A stretch of DNA of 64,000 nt, from contig CAZGAO010000010.1 of assembly GCA_964523795.1 (NCBI GenBank), positions 1 to 64,000 of the forward strand, written 5' to 3'. The notes under the pieces are model-generated. The model was not told the DNA's origin, did no database searches, and saw only the letters and a list, made by a program, of their open reading frames with translations. The first letter of the stretch is position 1, and the number at the start of each line of letters is the position of its first letter. Shown here one piece after another: positions 25,308 through 34,321 of this stretch. Position numbers and translations under genes: made by a program. This DNA is from SABY01 sp964523795 (GTDB taxonomy: Bacteria; Bacteroidota; Bacteroidia; Bacteroidales; 4484-276).

Positions 25308-27767
25308 ATGAAGAAAGCACTTACCATTTTTGCGGCGGCATTGATGCCCGCATTTACTTTTGCCGGCGAGGCCGACCTCGCAATTCCCCCTGGAGTACAA
25401 GAGCAAAGTATTCTGTATTGGGGCTTCCTGATCACCTTTGCGGGTTTTCTTTTCGGGCTGTATCAGTTTGTAAAAGTTAAAAAAATCAGAGCGCATCAGT
25501 CCATGTTGGATGTGGCGCATGTAATTTACGAAACCGGGAAAACCTATCTTTACCAGCAAGGGAAATTCCTGGCTATTTTGTTTGTCTTTATCGGAGCTGC
25601 GGTGGCTTTCTATTTTGGTGTTCTGTCGCAGCACGAAGTTATCGATGCCCAGGGAAATGTACAGATGGAAAATGCCTTTGGTATTTGGGGTGTCTTGATG
25701 ATTTTGGGCTGGACTGTGGTTGGTATTCTTGGCAGCTATAGTGTTGCCTGGTTTGGTATCCGCATGAATACCCTGGCCAACTCGCGGATGGCTTTTGCAT
25801 CCTTGGAGCGCAAGCCCATCAAATTGCTCACTATTCCCCTCAACGCCGGGATGAGTATTGGCGTAGTGCTAATCTCCCTCGAGCTGATTATGATGCTTAT
25901 CATTTTGCTTTTTGTACCTGGCGAATATGCCGGTGCCAGCTTTATTGGCTTTGCCATTGGCGAATCGCTGGGTGCTTCGGTACTTAGAATTGCCGGCGGT
26001 ATCTTTACAAAAATTGCTGATATTGGCTCCGACCTGATGAAGGTGATCTTTAAAATTGGCGAAGACGACCCGCGAAATCCCGGAACTATTGCCGACTGCG
26101 TGGGCGATAATGCCGGCGACAGCGTTGGCCCTACCGCCGATGGTTTCGAAACATACGGCGTTACCGGTGTTGCTCTTATCTCGTTTATCGTACTCGCAGT
26201 TTTCAATGTTGAACATCAGGTGCAGTTGCTTACCTGGATATTCCTGATGCGAATTTTGATGATCGTTACCTCGATCGTATCTTTTTGGATCAATGGAGCC
26301 ATTACCAAAGCCAAATACCAAAATGTGGATGAGTTGGATTTTGAAAAACCCCTAACCTCCCTGGTTTGGATAACCTCATTGCTTTCTATTGTTGTAACAT
26401 TCCTAATTAGTTATTTCACTATTTATGACATGCCCAATGATATGTGGGTCGTGCTTTCGGTAATTATCAGTGCCGGAACCCTGGGTGCTGCGCTTATTCC
26501 TGAGTTCACTAAATTATTTACCTCTCCAAAGTCCACCCACGTAGCCGAAGTGGTTGAAGCCTCGAAAAAAGGCGGTGCCTCGCTTAATATTTTGTCCGGC
26601 TTGGTTGCAGGTAATTTCAGTGCCTTCTGGAAGGGCATGGTTTTCTTCCTTTTGATGTTCATCGCTTATAAAGCTAGTACCTACGGCCTTAGCGAATTTA
26701 TGCTTTATCCTTCCATATTTGCCTTTGGCCTGGTGGCTTTTGGTATGTTGGGCATGGGGCCGGTTACCATTGCTGTGGACAGCTATGGCCCGGTTACCGA
26801 CAATGCGCAGTCGATTTATGAGCTTTCGCTGATTGAAGAACAGGAAGGAATTGTTGCCGAAGTTGAAAGAGACTTTGGCTTTAAGCCTGATTTCGAAAAG
26901 TCGAAATATTATCTCGAAGCCAACGATGGAGCAGGAAATACCTTTAAAGCTACCGCTAAACCGGTGCTTATCGGAACTGCCGTAGTGGGTGCTACCACCA
27001 TGATCTTTTCGCTGATATTGGTTATTAAAGGCACCCTGGGTATCCAGCCCGAAATGATTCTCAACCTCTTGAATCCTTATTCAATATTTGGGTTTTTGCT
27101 GGGTGGTGCTGTTATCTATTGGTTTACCGGTGCCTCCATTCAGGCGGTTACCACCGGTGCTGCCCGTGCCGTAGAATTTATCAGGAAAAATATAAACCTC
27201 GATCCCAATGCACCTAAAAAAGCAGATGTGGAAAAATCGAGACAGGTGGTTAAAATTTGTACGCAATATGCCCAAAAGGGTATGTGGAATATTTTTATTG
27301 CCATCTTTAGTTTTGCACTGGCCTTTGCCTTCCTTGCTGCTCCGGCAGGTTTTAAAGAGGGTATGTCAGAAACTGACCTTCTGCATTATGCAGCTCCGGT
27401 TTCTTTGTTTATAAGTTATCTTATCTCTATTGCCTTCTTTGGTTTATTTCAGGCCATCTTTATGGCCAATGCCGGTGGAGCGTGGGACAACGCCAAAAAA
27501 GTAGTAGAAGTTGACATGAAGGAAAAGGGCACGCCGCTGCACGATGCTGCCGTGGTAGGCGATACTGTGGGCGATCCTTATAAGGATACTTCCTCGGTTG
27601 CACTTAATCCTATTATTAAGTTCACCACGCTCTTCGGTTTGCTGGCGATGGAAATTTCCCTGGCCGAAAATTTCCGCGATTTTGCACCCTACGTTGGGCT
27701 GGGCTTTCTTGCCGTAGCTTTGTATTTCGTTTATCGCTCATTTTACAAAATGCGTATCAACGAATAG
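25308..27767 (+). CDS. hppA: Membrane-bound ion-translocating pyrophosphatase
   Basis: 819 residues from the ATG at 25308 (MKKALTIFAAAL); an in-frame TTG at 25266 is less likely. About 16 membrane helices. Catalytic motifs: D238-IGSD-L in place of the common DVGADLVGK, EDDPRNPGTIADCVGDNAGD, and near the end DTVGDPYKDTSSVALNP. It couples pyrophosphate hydrolysis to H+ or Na+ export. At the position that distinguishes K+-dependence it has K547 in GNTFKATAK, as in K+-independent enzymes. Several motif residues are unusual (GDSVGPTADGFETYG), so it belongs to a divergent branch. The ion cannot be told from sequence alone. Confidence 0.93.
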   Translation: MKKALTIFAAALMPAFTFAGEADLAIPPGVQEQSILYWGFLITFAGFLFGLYQFVKVKKIRAHQSMLDVAHVIYETGKTYLYQQGKFLAILFVFIGAAVAFYFGVLSQHEVIDAQGNVQMENAFGIWGVLMILGWTVVGILGSYSVAWFGIRMNTLANSRMAFASLERKPIKLLTIPLNAGMSIGVVLISLELIMMLIILLFVPGEYAGASFIGFAIGESLGASVLRIAGGIFTKIADIGSDLMKVIFKIGEDDPRNPGTIADCVGDNAGDSVGPTADGFETYGVTGVALISFIVLAVFNVEHQVQLLTWIFLMRILMIVTSIVSFWINGAITKAKYQNVDELDFEKPLTSLVWITSLLSIVVTFLISYFTIYDMPNDMWVVLSVIISAGTLGAALIPEFTKLFTSPKSTHVAEVVEASKKGGASLNILSGLVAGNFSAFWKGMVFFLLMFIAYKASTYGLSEFMLYPSIFAFGLVAFGMLGMGPVTIAVDSYGPVTDNAQSIYELSLIEEQEGIVAEVERDFGFKPDFEKSKYYLEANDGAGNTFKATAKPVLIGTAVVGATTMIFSLILVIKGTLGIQPEMILNLLNPYSIFGFLLGGAVIYWFTGASIQAVTTGAARAVEFIRKNINLDPNAPKKADVEKSRQVVKICTQYAQKGMWNIFIAIFSFALAFAFLAAPAGFKEGMSETDLLHYAAPVSLFISYLISIAFFGLFQAIFMANAGGAWDNAKKVVEVDMKEKGTPLHDAAVVGDTVGDPYKDTSSVALNPIIKFTTLFGLLAMEISLAENFRDFAPYVGLGFLAVALYFVYRSFYKMRINE

Positions 27768-27789
27768 CGAAAATAAAAGTAAATTTTAT

Positions 27790-27820
27790 AAAGCCAACTG
27801 CTGATGCAGTTGGCTTTTTT
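27790..27820. terminator. hppA terminator
   Basis: AAAGCCAACTGC-tgat-GCAGTTGGCTTT followed by T residues, 23 bases after the hppA stop. Confidence 0.85.
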
Positions 27821-28026
27821 GTATGCAAACCAGTACCTAAGCCTTCAGGAAGGGAAATTTTTGATGATGTGGAATTTGGACGATTTTTTCCAAAAAATAG
27901 TGCAAATTGATTATTTTGGGAAAAATTAAAAAAAATGTTAAATGTTAAAGTCTTGTAATTCAATGTGCTAATAATTCGGCATGATTTGGGTAAAATGATT
28001 TGCTTTAATAATTAAAAACTAATACT

Positions 28027-29424
28027 ATGAAAACCCAAATCCTCACTTTAATGTTATTAACCCTTTTTGGAGTAGCCATGCTTACTTCGTGCAAAAAGGA
28101 TGTAGAACCTGACCCCGTAGCCGAAAAAAAAGGCTTCGATGCCATCAATGCACCTGGCGATTTTAACTGGTCAACGCTCAACAAGGCTGCCTTCGAGGTG
28201 CAAGTAACCGATGTTTCGGGAAGCCCTTCAGCCCAACTCAACGGGTTCCCGCTCGATGCCACCGACTTGGCGGGAAATCTCCTGCAACGCTCAAGTGTTA
28301 TCGATGGTAAAGCCCGTTTTTACCTTGAGTTGAACAAAGGCATAAACCAAGTTCGGGTTTATGCGCCCTCCTATCAAATCGAATCTTTGTTAACCCTCAA
28401 CGGTGAGGCTTACGTTTTTCAACTTCCCGAAGCATTAAAATCTACCAAAACCTACACCGATTCGGATGGCGATGGTGTGTTTGATGATTTCGACCAATTT
28501 CCCGAAAATCCGGCAAGAGCCTATATGGCATATTATCCTTCGCCCTATAGCGATGGGACAGGATTTAAGTCAGGCGATGATGAAACGTTAAAATGGTACT
28601 ATCAAATGTTCGAGGATTTGTGGCCCACCGAAGGCGATTACGACATGAATGATTTGGTTATCAAGATGCGCATGATTACCTACTTTGATGCGCAAAACAA
28701 GTGGACTGGCGGAACTTTCGATTTCTTTATCTGGACTAATGGTGCCGGAATGAAATTGGGATGCGGAATCGAGTTTGTGGATTATCTGAGTGATGTTGGC
28801 AATAAAATGGAATTTAAGTATCTAAATCCAGATCAGCTTACGCTTGATCCGGGTACTTACGATAATGCGCATACCATGCTTGATCCCGATGTTACCAACA
28901 GCGTAATTATATTTAGTGATGTTACTGCCGTAAAGAGCAGCAACTATTGGAATACCGGGCATGCTGGTAGTGCCAATCCCATGGCCGATTCGATATCGTT
29001 CAGTTATAGCGTAGCTCCACCTACCTATTGGATGGCCGGCTTTCTCTACCTGTTCCGCACCGATGATCGCTCGCACGAGATTCGTCCTGTTGGCTTCCCT
29101 CCAACTACAGCCGCCGATTGGACGCTCTTTGGCACCCACCAGGATAACTCACCTACTGCCGCATGGGATTGGACACCAGGGACTATTTTCCTGTACCCGC
29201 TCGACCCGCCTTTCTATGCCGATGAAAATCTGCATCCCTGGGGCATCGAGCTTGAGTATGCCGGCGATTTGCCCGTTCCCTTCGAGCGCGTTAGTATCGT
29301 AGATGCCTTTCCCGACTTTGTAGCATGGGCCGAGAGCGGTGGCACCAGCTTTTCAACATGGTACGAAAACCCGGTTGCTGATCCTACCAAAGTATTTAAC
29401 GTGGGCGATTTGATTACACCATAA
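28027..29424 (+). CDS. LruC-domain lipoprotein
   Basis: 465 residues. The signal peptide ends in the lipobox LTSC followed by KKD. Residues about 30-140 are a strand-rich domain. A calcium-binding-like acidic loop follows (DSDGDGVFDDFDQFP, about 147-161), and then the LruC domain with its hallmark FEDLWPTEGDYDMNDLV and later WGIELE and DFVAWAESGG segments. LruC proteins are Bacteroidetes surface lipoproteins without known activity. A paralogue with the same C-terminal domain lies at 49404-51437. Terminators flank both sides, so it is monocistronic. Confidence 0.88.
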   Translation: MKTQILTLMLLTLFGVAMLTSCKKDVEPDPVAEKKGFDAINAPGDFNWSTLNKAAFEVQVTDVSGSPSAQLNGFPLDATDLAGNLLQRSSVIDGKARFYLELNKGINQVRVYAPSYQIESLLTLNGEAYVFQLPEALKSTKTYTDSDGDGVFDDFDQFPENPARAYMAYYPSPYSDGTGFKSGDDETLKWYYQMFEDLWPTEGDYDMNDLVIKMRMITYFDAQNKWTGGTFDFFIWTNGAGMKLGCGIEFVDYLSDVGNKMEFKYLNPDQLTLDPGTYDNAHTMLDPDVTNSVIIFSDVTAVKSSNYWNTGHAGSANPMADSISFSYSVAPPTYWMAGFLYLFRTDDRSHEIRPVGFPPTTAADWTLFGTHQDNSPTAAWDWTPGTIFLYPLDPPFYADENLHPWGIELEYAGDLPVPFERVSIVDAFPDFVAWAESGGTSFSTWYENPVADPTKVFNVGDLITP

Positions 29425-29458
29425 TCCTGAATCTTCAAAATCAGGAAGTGCCTAATAA

Positions 29459-29497
29459 AAAAAAGAGGCGGTCTAATAAAGACCGCCTATTTTTTTT
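29459..29497. terminator. Bidirectional terminator
   Basis: AGGCGGTCT-aataa-AGACCGCCT with A and T runs on both sides, between convergent genes. Confidence 0.85.
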
Positions 29498-29511
29498 AAA
29501 AATTAAATTTA

Positions 29512-30762
29512 TTAGAAAGTATCTAACGAATGCACTACCAGACCACTTCTGAGTTTGGGTTCAAACCAAGTGGTTTTTGGAGGCATAATGTTTCCGGTGT
29601 CGGCGATATCGATGAGTTGCTTCATCGAAACAGGATAGAGCGCGAAGGCAGCTTTCATTTCGCCAGTGTCAACGCGTTTTTTCAATTCGCCCAATCCACG
29701 AATACCTCCCACAAAGTCGATGCGGTCGGAGGTGCGCAGATCTTTAATATCCAAGGGGTCGAGCACAAGCATAGAGAGGATGGTAACATCCAAAATACCA
29801 ATGGGGTCAGCGTTGTTGTAGGTGCCTTCTTTGGCAGTTAGGGAGTACCATGTGCCGCCCAGATACATGCTAAAGTTGTGCAGGCTGGTGGGTTTGTATA
29901 TTTCCGCGCCTTTTTCTTCGACCACAAAACTCTTGCTTAGAATATCTACAAAGGCTTCGTCCGTCATGCCATTTAAATCGCTAACCACGCGGTTGTAATC
30001 GATAATGGTGAGCTGATTGTCGGGAAAATGTACAGCAAGGAAAAAGTTATACTCTTCCTTGCCTGTATGATTGGGATTATTCAATTTCTTTTCGTTGCCT
30101 ACCAAAGCAGCAGCGGCAGTGCGGTGATGGCCATCAGCAACATAAGTGGATGGGATTTCGGCAAACGCTGTGATGAGTTTTTCTACCACAGCTTTATCGC
30201 TAACTACCCAAAAATGATGACCAAAGCCATCGTCAGCCGTAAAGTCGTATTCGGCTTTATGGCTTTTTACCCAATCGGCAACGATGGTGTCTATCTCAGC
30301 TTTAGCAGGATAGGTAAAAAATACCGGCTCCATGTTGGCATTGGTGATGCGCACATGTTTCATCCGGTCTTCTTCTTTTACCTTGCGGGTAAGCTCGTGT
30401 TTTTTAATTACGTTATTCAGGTAGTCTTCCACAGCGGCACAGCCTACCAGGCCATACTGGGTTTTGCCATTCATGGTTTGGGCATAAATGTAGAGGTATT
30501 CGTCTCCATCAGCTTTAAGCCAATCCTTGCTGCGGAAGAGATCAAAATTTTCGCGTGCCTTGTCATACACTTTTTGCGAATAATGGTCGATATCCTCGGG
30601 AAGATCGATTTCGGGTTTAATGATGTGGAGCAAGGAGTAGGGATTACCCTCGGCTTCAGTTCGGGCTTCTTCCGAATTCAGCACATCATAAGGTCTTGAT
30701 GCCAGTTGTTCTGCAATTTTTTGTGGGGGTCTAAGCCCTTTAAATGCTTTTAGTATTGCCAT
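29512..30762 (-). CDS. DUF1015 family protein, possible serine-metabolism enzyme
   Basis: 416 residues, full length for DUF1015. Conserved features: LRPPQKIAEQLASRPYDVL at the N-terminus, NPYSLLHI, KKHELTRKVKEEDRMKHV (about 120-137), and VADGHHRTAAAAL with D210-G-H-H-R214. The DGHHR turn resembles the GxxR-type site of ParB/sulfiredoxin-fold proteins, some of which are serine kinases. It is the last gene of serC-serA-four-helix-DUF1015, all minus strand. An enzymatic role in serine metabolism is inference from position and this motif. No signal peptide. Confidence 0.85.
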   Translation of the reverse strand: MAILKAFKGLRPPQKIAEQLASRPYDVLNSEEARTEAEGNPYSLLHIIKPEIDLPEDIDHYSQKVYDKARENFDLFRSKDWLKADGDEYLYIYAQTMNGKTQYGLVGCAAVEDYLNNVIKKHELTRKVKEEDRMKHVRITNANMEPVFFTYPAKAEIDTIVADWVKSHKAEYDFTADDGFGHHFWVVSDKAVVEKLITAFAEIPSTYVADGHHRTAAAALVGNEKKLNNPNHTGKEEYNFFLAVHFPDNQLTIIDYNRVVSDLNGMTDEAFVDILSKSFVVEEKGAEIYKPTSLHNFSMYLGGTWYSLTAKEGTYNNADPIGILDVTILSMLVLDPLDIKDLRTSDRIDFVGGIRGLGELKKRVDTGEMKAAFALYPVSMKQLIDIADTGNIMPPKTTWFEPKLRSGLVVHSLDTF

Positions 30763-30809
30763 TATCTAATACAAACTTTGATGTTAAAAAAAGAAGGGAA
30801 AATGTTTAT

Positions 30810-31211
30810 TTATCTTTCGTCGTAGTTGTTGGTGCTACGTTGCAAAGAACCAATCAGCGCGCCAATCATTTTGGTAAGCTCCATAAGCTGGCCACGCGAT
30901 TCGTCAACCGAGGTATCCGTCAGGTATTTTAAGCTTTGGGCAATCGAGGTATAAACCACGCATTCCCTAATTGAGCTTTTGGCCATTTTAAGATAGTAGA
31001 TAAACTGCGTTTTGTTGCGCGATGAACCTTCGGCAGTTTGCATGGCAATGGCCTGGGCAGCATTTACAAATTTTGAAGTGAGATTGTGAATCTCGTTATC
31101 AGGGAAAAGGGTGGTGTTGTTATGCACCCATTCCACATAGTCCAAGGCTTTGTGATATACTCTGAGATCTTCGAATCTGAAGAAAGTCATGTTTTTTTCG
31201 TTATCTTCCAT
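30810..31211 (-). CDS. Four-helix bundle protein (23S rRNA intervening-sequence protein family)
   Basis: 133 residues. The pattern FRFEDLRVYHKALDYVEWV, FVNAAQAIAMQTAEGSSR, FIYYLKMAKSSIRECVVYTSIA and a final amphipathic helix identify the S23/four-helix bundle family, first found encoded inside 23S rRNA intervening sequences but often stand-alone in Bacteroidetes. The molecular role is not known. It lies between serA (100 bases upstream) and the DUF1015 gene (47 bases downstream) on the same strand, interrupting an otherwise metabolic operon. Confidence 0.9.
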   Translation of the reverse strand: MEDNEKNMTFFRFEDLRVYHKALDYVEWVHNNTTLFPDNEIHNLTSKFVNAAQAIAMQTAEGSSRNKTQFIYYLKMAKSSIRECVVYTSIAQSLKYLTDTSVDESRGQLMELTKMIGALIGSLQRSTNNYDER

Positions 31212-31311
31212 CGTAAATAATCAAATAATTAGTAAAGAAAAAGTAAAAATCAGACCTGACGATTGTAATTGTCAGGTCTGATTGCTGTGCAAAAATAATA
31301 ATTTTCTCGTC

Positions 31312-32235
31312 CTATTTATTTACCTGGAAGTGTGTATCGCCTTTTTCAAAGAAGCTAACAATTTGATTGGCTCCTGCAATTCCGGCGTTGATGTTGGCTT
31401 CGGCGGTTTGGGCACCCATTTTTTTGGGAGTAAAGAAAAATCTGCCCGGGAATTTTTCTTCGATTTCCTTGGCATTATCCGGGGCAATATCCGAGATGTA
31501 TTTAAAATCGGGACGACTCTCAAAAACCTTAATCAGTTCTTCTTCGTTGATAACTTCTTTTCGGGCGGTATTTACAAGTACTGCATTTTTGGGCATCTTG
31601 CTCAGTAAGTCCATGCCGATCGATTTTTTGGTCTTTTCGTTGGCCGGGATGTGCAGCGAAATGTATTGGCATTGGCTGTACAAATCTTCCAACTTTTCCA
31701 GCGGCTCCACCTTATCATCCAGCATCACCTGCTTATCGATAAAGGGATCAAAAGCCTTAAGGGTCATTCCAAAGCCACGGGCTATCTCGGCTACATATTT
31801 GCCTACGTTGCCATAAGCGTGGATGCCCAAAGTTTTGTTGCGCAATTCGATGCCGGCTTTACCATCGTAATTGTTGCGTGCCATCAGCACCATCATCCCC
31901 AAAGTAAGTTCGGCAACGGCATTCGAGTTTTGTCCGGGCGTATTCATGGCTACTACATCCTTGGCCGTGCAGGCTGCCAGATCGATGTTATCGTAACCGG
32001 CACCTGCCCTGATAATAATTTTCAGGTTTTTGGCTGCATCGATTACTTCTTTGTCGGCCTTGTCGCTGCGAATAATCATCGCATCAACTTCAGCCACTGC
32101 TTTTAAAAGCTCGTCTTTGCTAGTGTATTTTTCTAACAAAACCAATTCGTAACCGGCTTTATCAGTTACCGTTTTGATGGCCTTTACTGCTGCGGGAGCA
32201 AAGGGTTTTTCGGTTGCAATTAATACTTTCTTCAT
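31312..32235 (-). CDS. serA: D-3-phosphoglycerate dehydrogenase, short type with lysine in the active site
   Basis: 307 residues: only the substrate- and NAD-binding domains, with no ACT or intervening domain. It oxidises 3-phosphoglycerate to 3-phosphohydroxypyruvate, first step of serine synthesis. NAD site GIHAYGNVGKYVA; conserved arginine in NTARKEVI. Where most family members have TPH with the catalytic histidine, this has TPKKMGAQ, so K271 takes its place. This is the known type IIIK arrangement of Bacteroides and Entamoeba. Without the ACT domain, feedback by serine is unlikely. It starts 12 bases after serC. Confidence 0.94.
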   Translation of the reverse strand: MKKVLIATEKPFAPAAVKAIKTVTDKAGYELVLLEKYTSKDELLKAVAEVDAMIIRSDKADKEVIDAAKNLKIIIRAGAGYDNIDLAACTAKDVVAMNTPGQNSNAVAELTLGMMVLMARNNYDGKAGIELRNKTLGIHAYGNVGKYVAEIARGFGMTLKAFDPFIDKQVMLDDKVEPLEKLEDLYSQCQYISLHIPANEKTKKSIGMDLLSKMPKNAVLVNTARKEVINEEELIKVFESRPDFKYISDIAPDNAKEIEEKFPGRFFFTPKKMGAQTAEANINAGIAGANQIVSFFEKGDTHFQVNK

Positions 32236-32247
32236 ATCTTGATAGTT

Positions 32248-33321
32248 TTATGCTTTCATTTTTTCAAATTCCTTCATGGTATCAATCAGCACTTCTACGC
32301 TCTCGATGGGCAATGCGTTGTAGGTGGAAGCTCTGAAGCCGCCAACCGAACGGTGGCCTTTCAAGCCCATTAAGCCGCGTTGTCCGGCAAATTCGAGGAA
32401 GGCTTTTTCGTGCTCCCCGAAACCTTTGGCCATCACAAAACAGATGTTCATAATCGAGCGGTCGGCAGGATTTGTAACCGTTCCTTTAAACATGGGGTTT
32501 CTTTCGATTTCATCGTAGAGAAGTCCTGCTTTTTTCAGGTTAATTTTTTCCATCTCTTCAACACCACCTTTTGCTTTCAGCCATTTCAAGGTTTGCACGG
32601 CTGCAAAAACAGGAAGTACCGGAGGGGTGTTAAACATCGATTCTTTGTCGATGTGGGTTTGGTATTTGAGCATCGTAGGAATCATACGATCCACTTTTCC
32701 GAGAATATCATTTTTGATGATGACGAAGGTAACACCGGCAGGAGCCAGGTTTTTCTGTGCTCCACCATAAATTATAGCGTATTTGGAAACATCCACCGGG
32801 CGGCTAAAAATATCGGACGACATGTCGGCAACCAGCGGAATATTTACATCAAAATCTTCGCGGATCTCAGTACCATAAATGGTATTGTTGGTTGTGATAT
32901 GGAAATAGTCAGCGTCTTCGGGGATGGCGTAGCCCCTGGGGATATAATTGAAGGTTTTGTCTTTGGATGAAGCAACCTCAACCACTTCGCCAAAATTCTT
33001 GGCTTCTTTTATGGCTTTGCTTGCCCAAGCCCCTGTATTCAGGTAGGCTGCCTTGCTGAGCATCAGGTTGTAGGGTATCATGGCAAACTGTGTGCTTGCA
33101 CCGCCACCCAGAAATAGTACCGAATAGCCCTCGGGTATTTTTAATAACTCTTTAAATAATGCCTGCGCTTCGTCCATAACAGCAACAAATTCTTTGCTGC
33201 GATGCGAAATTTCCATGATTGAGAGGCCTGTACCGGCAAAATCTTTGATGGCCTTTACGGTTTCATCTAAGGTAAATTGAGGGAGTATTGATGGCCCTGC
33301 AAAAAAATTGTGTTTCTTCAT
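32248..33321 (-). CDS. serC: Phosphoserine aminotransferase
   Basis: 357 residues, full length. It is the PLP enzyme converting 3-phosphohydroxypyruvate and glutamate to O-phosphoserine. Signatures: FFAGPSILP at the N-terminus, FLGGGASTQFAMIP for phosphate binding, ADMSSDIFSRPVDV with the PLP aspartate, and YGGAQKNLAPAGVT with the Schiff-base lysine in AQKN. The C-terminal GHRSVGGFRASTYNALP binds substrate. First gene of the serine operon, with a TACCTTTG box on the minus strand at 33375-33368. No serB is present nearby. Confidence 0.97.
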   Translation of the reverse strand: MKKHNFFAGPSILPQFTLDETVKAIKDFAGTGLSIMEISHRSKEFVAVMDEAQALFKELLKIPEGYSVLFLGGGASTQFAMIPYNLMLSKAAYLNTGAWASKAIKEAKNFGEVVEVASSKDKTFNYIPRGYAIPEDADYFHITTNNTIYGTEIREDFDVNIPLVADMSSDIFSRPVDVSKYAIIYGGAQKNLAPAGVTFVIIKNDILGKVDRMIPTMLKYQTHIDKESMFNTPPVLPVFAAVQTLKWLKAKGGVEEMEKINLKKAGLLYDEIERNPMFKGTVTNPADRSIMNICFVMAKGFGEHEKAFLEFAGQRGLMGLKGHRSVGGFRASTYNALPIESVEVLIDTMKEFEKMKA

Positions 33322-33650
33322 ATCATACTATTTAAATGTGAGTAAATGCGAATGTTTTACATTGCGGCAAAGGTATGATAAAATGTTTGAATTTTTGAGG
33401 CTTTTGTTTTTGAATAATATTTTGTTTTTTGTTGATATGAAAAGGATACAGTGCATGGCTGGCTACAAATGCAGGTCTTTTGAATCGAATGAAAGTATAA
33501 GTGAGGCCAGGATAAATAGTCGGGTAATAATATGTTGGTTTTGTGTTAATATTTGAAAGATGGGAATAAACAGATGCACGCTAAAAAGTATGGGAAATGC
33601 TAGCAAGGCAATCGGTTTGGAAAGCAAAAAGCAGAGGGGATTTAGTATAT
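33322..33650. other. Intergenic stretch without a recognised gene
   Basis: About 330 AT-rich bases upstream of serC. It holds the serC -7 candidate. The short open frames here lack family resemblance and are not annotated. Confidence 0.5.
33368..33375 (-). promoter_or_regulatory. Candidate -7 box of the serC operon
   Basis: TACCTTTG on the minus strand, 47 bases before the serC start, fits TAnnTTTG. No clear -33 element is seen. Confidence 0.45.
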
Positions 33651-34106
33651 TTATTTCTGATTTGTAAGCGGGTGGTTTTTGCTTTCCAGGCTTTCGATTT
33701 TTTCCAACAAGGCATCGCGTTCCTTTTTAATTTGCAAATGAACCTTAGCTCTGGCTAATATCTCATCCTTGTTGAAAGGCTTGGTGATGTAATCGACACC
33801 ACCCGATTCGAAAGCCTTGCTCACCTGGTTGGGGCTGGATAAGGCACTCACAAAAATTACCGGAACATGCGCTGTGCTTTTGTTCGATTTTATGGTTTGG
33901 CACACCTCAAAGCCATTGATGCCCGGCATCATTATATCCAAAAAAATCAAATCCGGAATCTGTTTTGTCATCAGCGTAAGGCATTCATCGCCATTGGTCG
34001 CAAGCGCAATTTTGTATTTGTGCAAACTAAGAATACTCCCCAATACTTTAAGGTTATTGGCATTATCGTCAACAATCAAAATCAGCATATCATCGTTTGG
34101 AACCAT
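33651..34106 (-). CDS. Single-domain response regulator (CheY-like REC)
   Basis: 151 residues. One receiver domain with acidic pair D13/D14 in IVDDNANNL, phospho-acceptor D57 in FLDIMMPGINGFE, threonine/serine in FVSALS and lysine in YITKPFNKDE. A C-terminal tail of about 25 residues is helical (KKERDALLEKIESLES) and may form a coiled coil for partner contact. No output domain and no kinase beside it, so it acts as an orphan relay or is used by a distant kinase. Such receivers are often associated with hybrid kinases of the PleD/cyclase type. Confidence 0.9.
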   Translation of the reverse strand: MVPNDDMLILIVDDNANNLKVLGSILSLHKYKIALATNGDECLTLMTKQIPDLIFLDIMMPGINGFEVCQTIKSNKSTAHVPVIFVSALSSPNQVSKAFESGGVDYITKPFNKDEILARAKVHLQIKKERDALLEKIESLESKNHPLTNQK

Positions 34107-34280
34107 TGCGTTTTGCTTTTGCAGTTTATTTCAATATTTTTTTTTTGACCACCAAAAATAATACTATTTCCTTACCGTGTGGTATATTCACAATTTTTAT
34201 TGCAACTTTTTAAATTATTGGCTAAATTATACGGGTGTTAAACTTCATTAAATCGAATTAAGCACACCGCTATTTTTATG

Positions 34281-34288
34281 TAATTTTG
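34281..34288 (+). promoter_or_regulatory. Candidate -7 box of the osmC-like gene
   Basis: TAATTTTG fits TAnnTTTG, 34 bases before the start codon. Confidence 0.4.
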
Positions 34289-34321
34289 CGCCCAATTTTT
34301 ATAAAATAAAAACTTTTAATT

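Noticed and set aside
30028..30699. 223-codon plus-strand open frame
   Set aside because: Antisense to the DUF1015 gene, which has clear conserved motifs.
33384..33556. Possible short gene upstream of serC
   Set aside because: AT-rich open frame with no resemblance to known proteins and lying in the serC promoter region.
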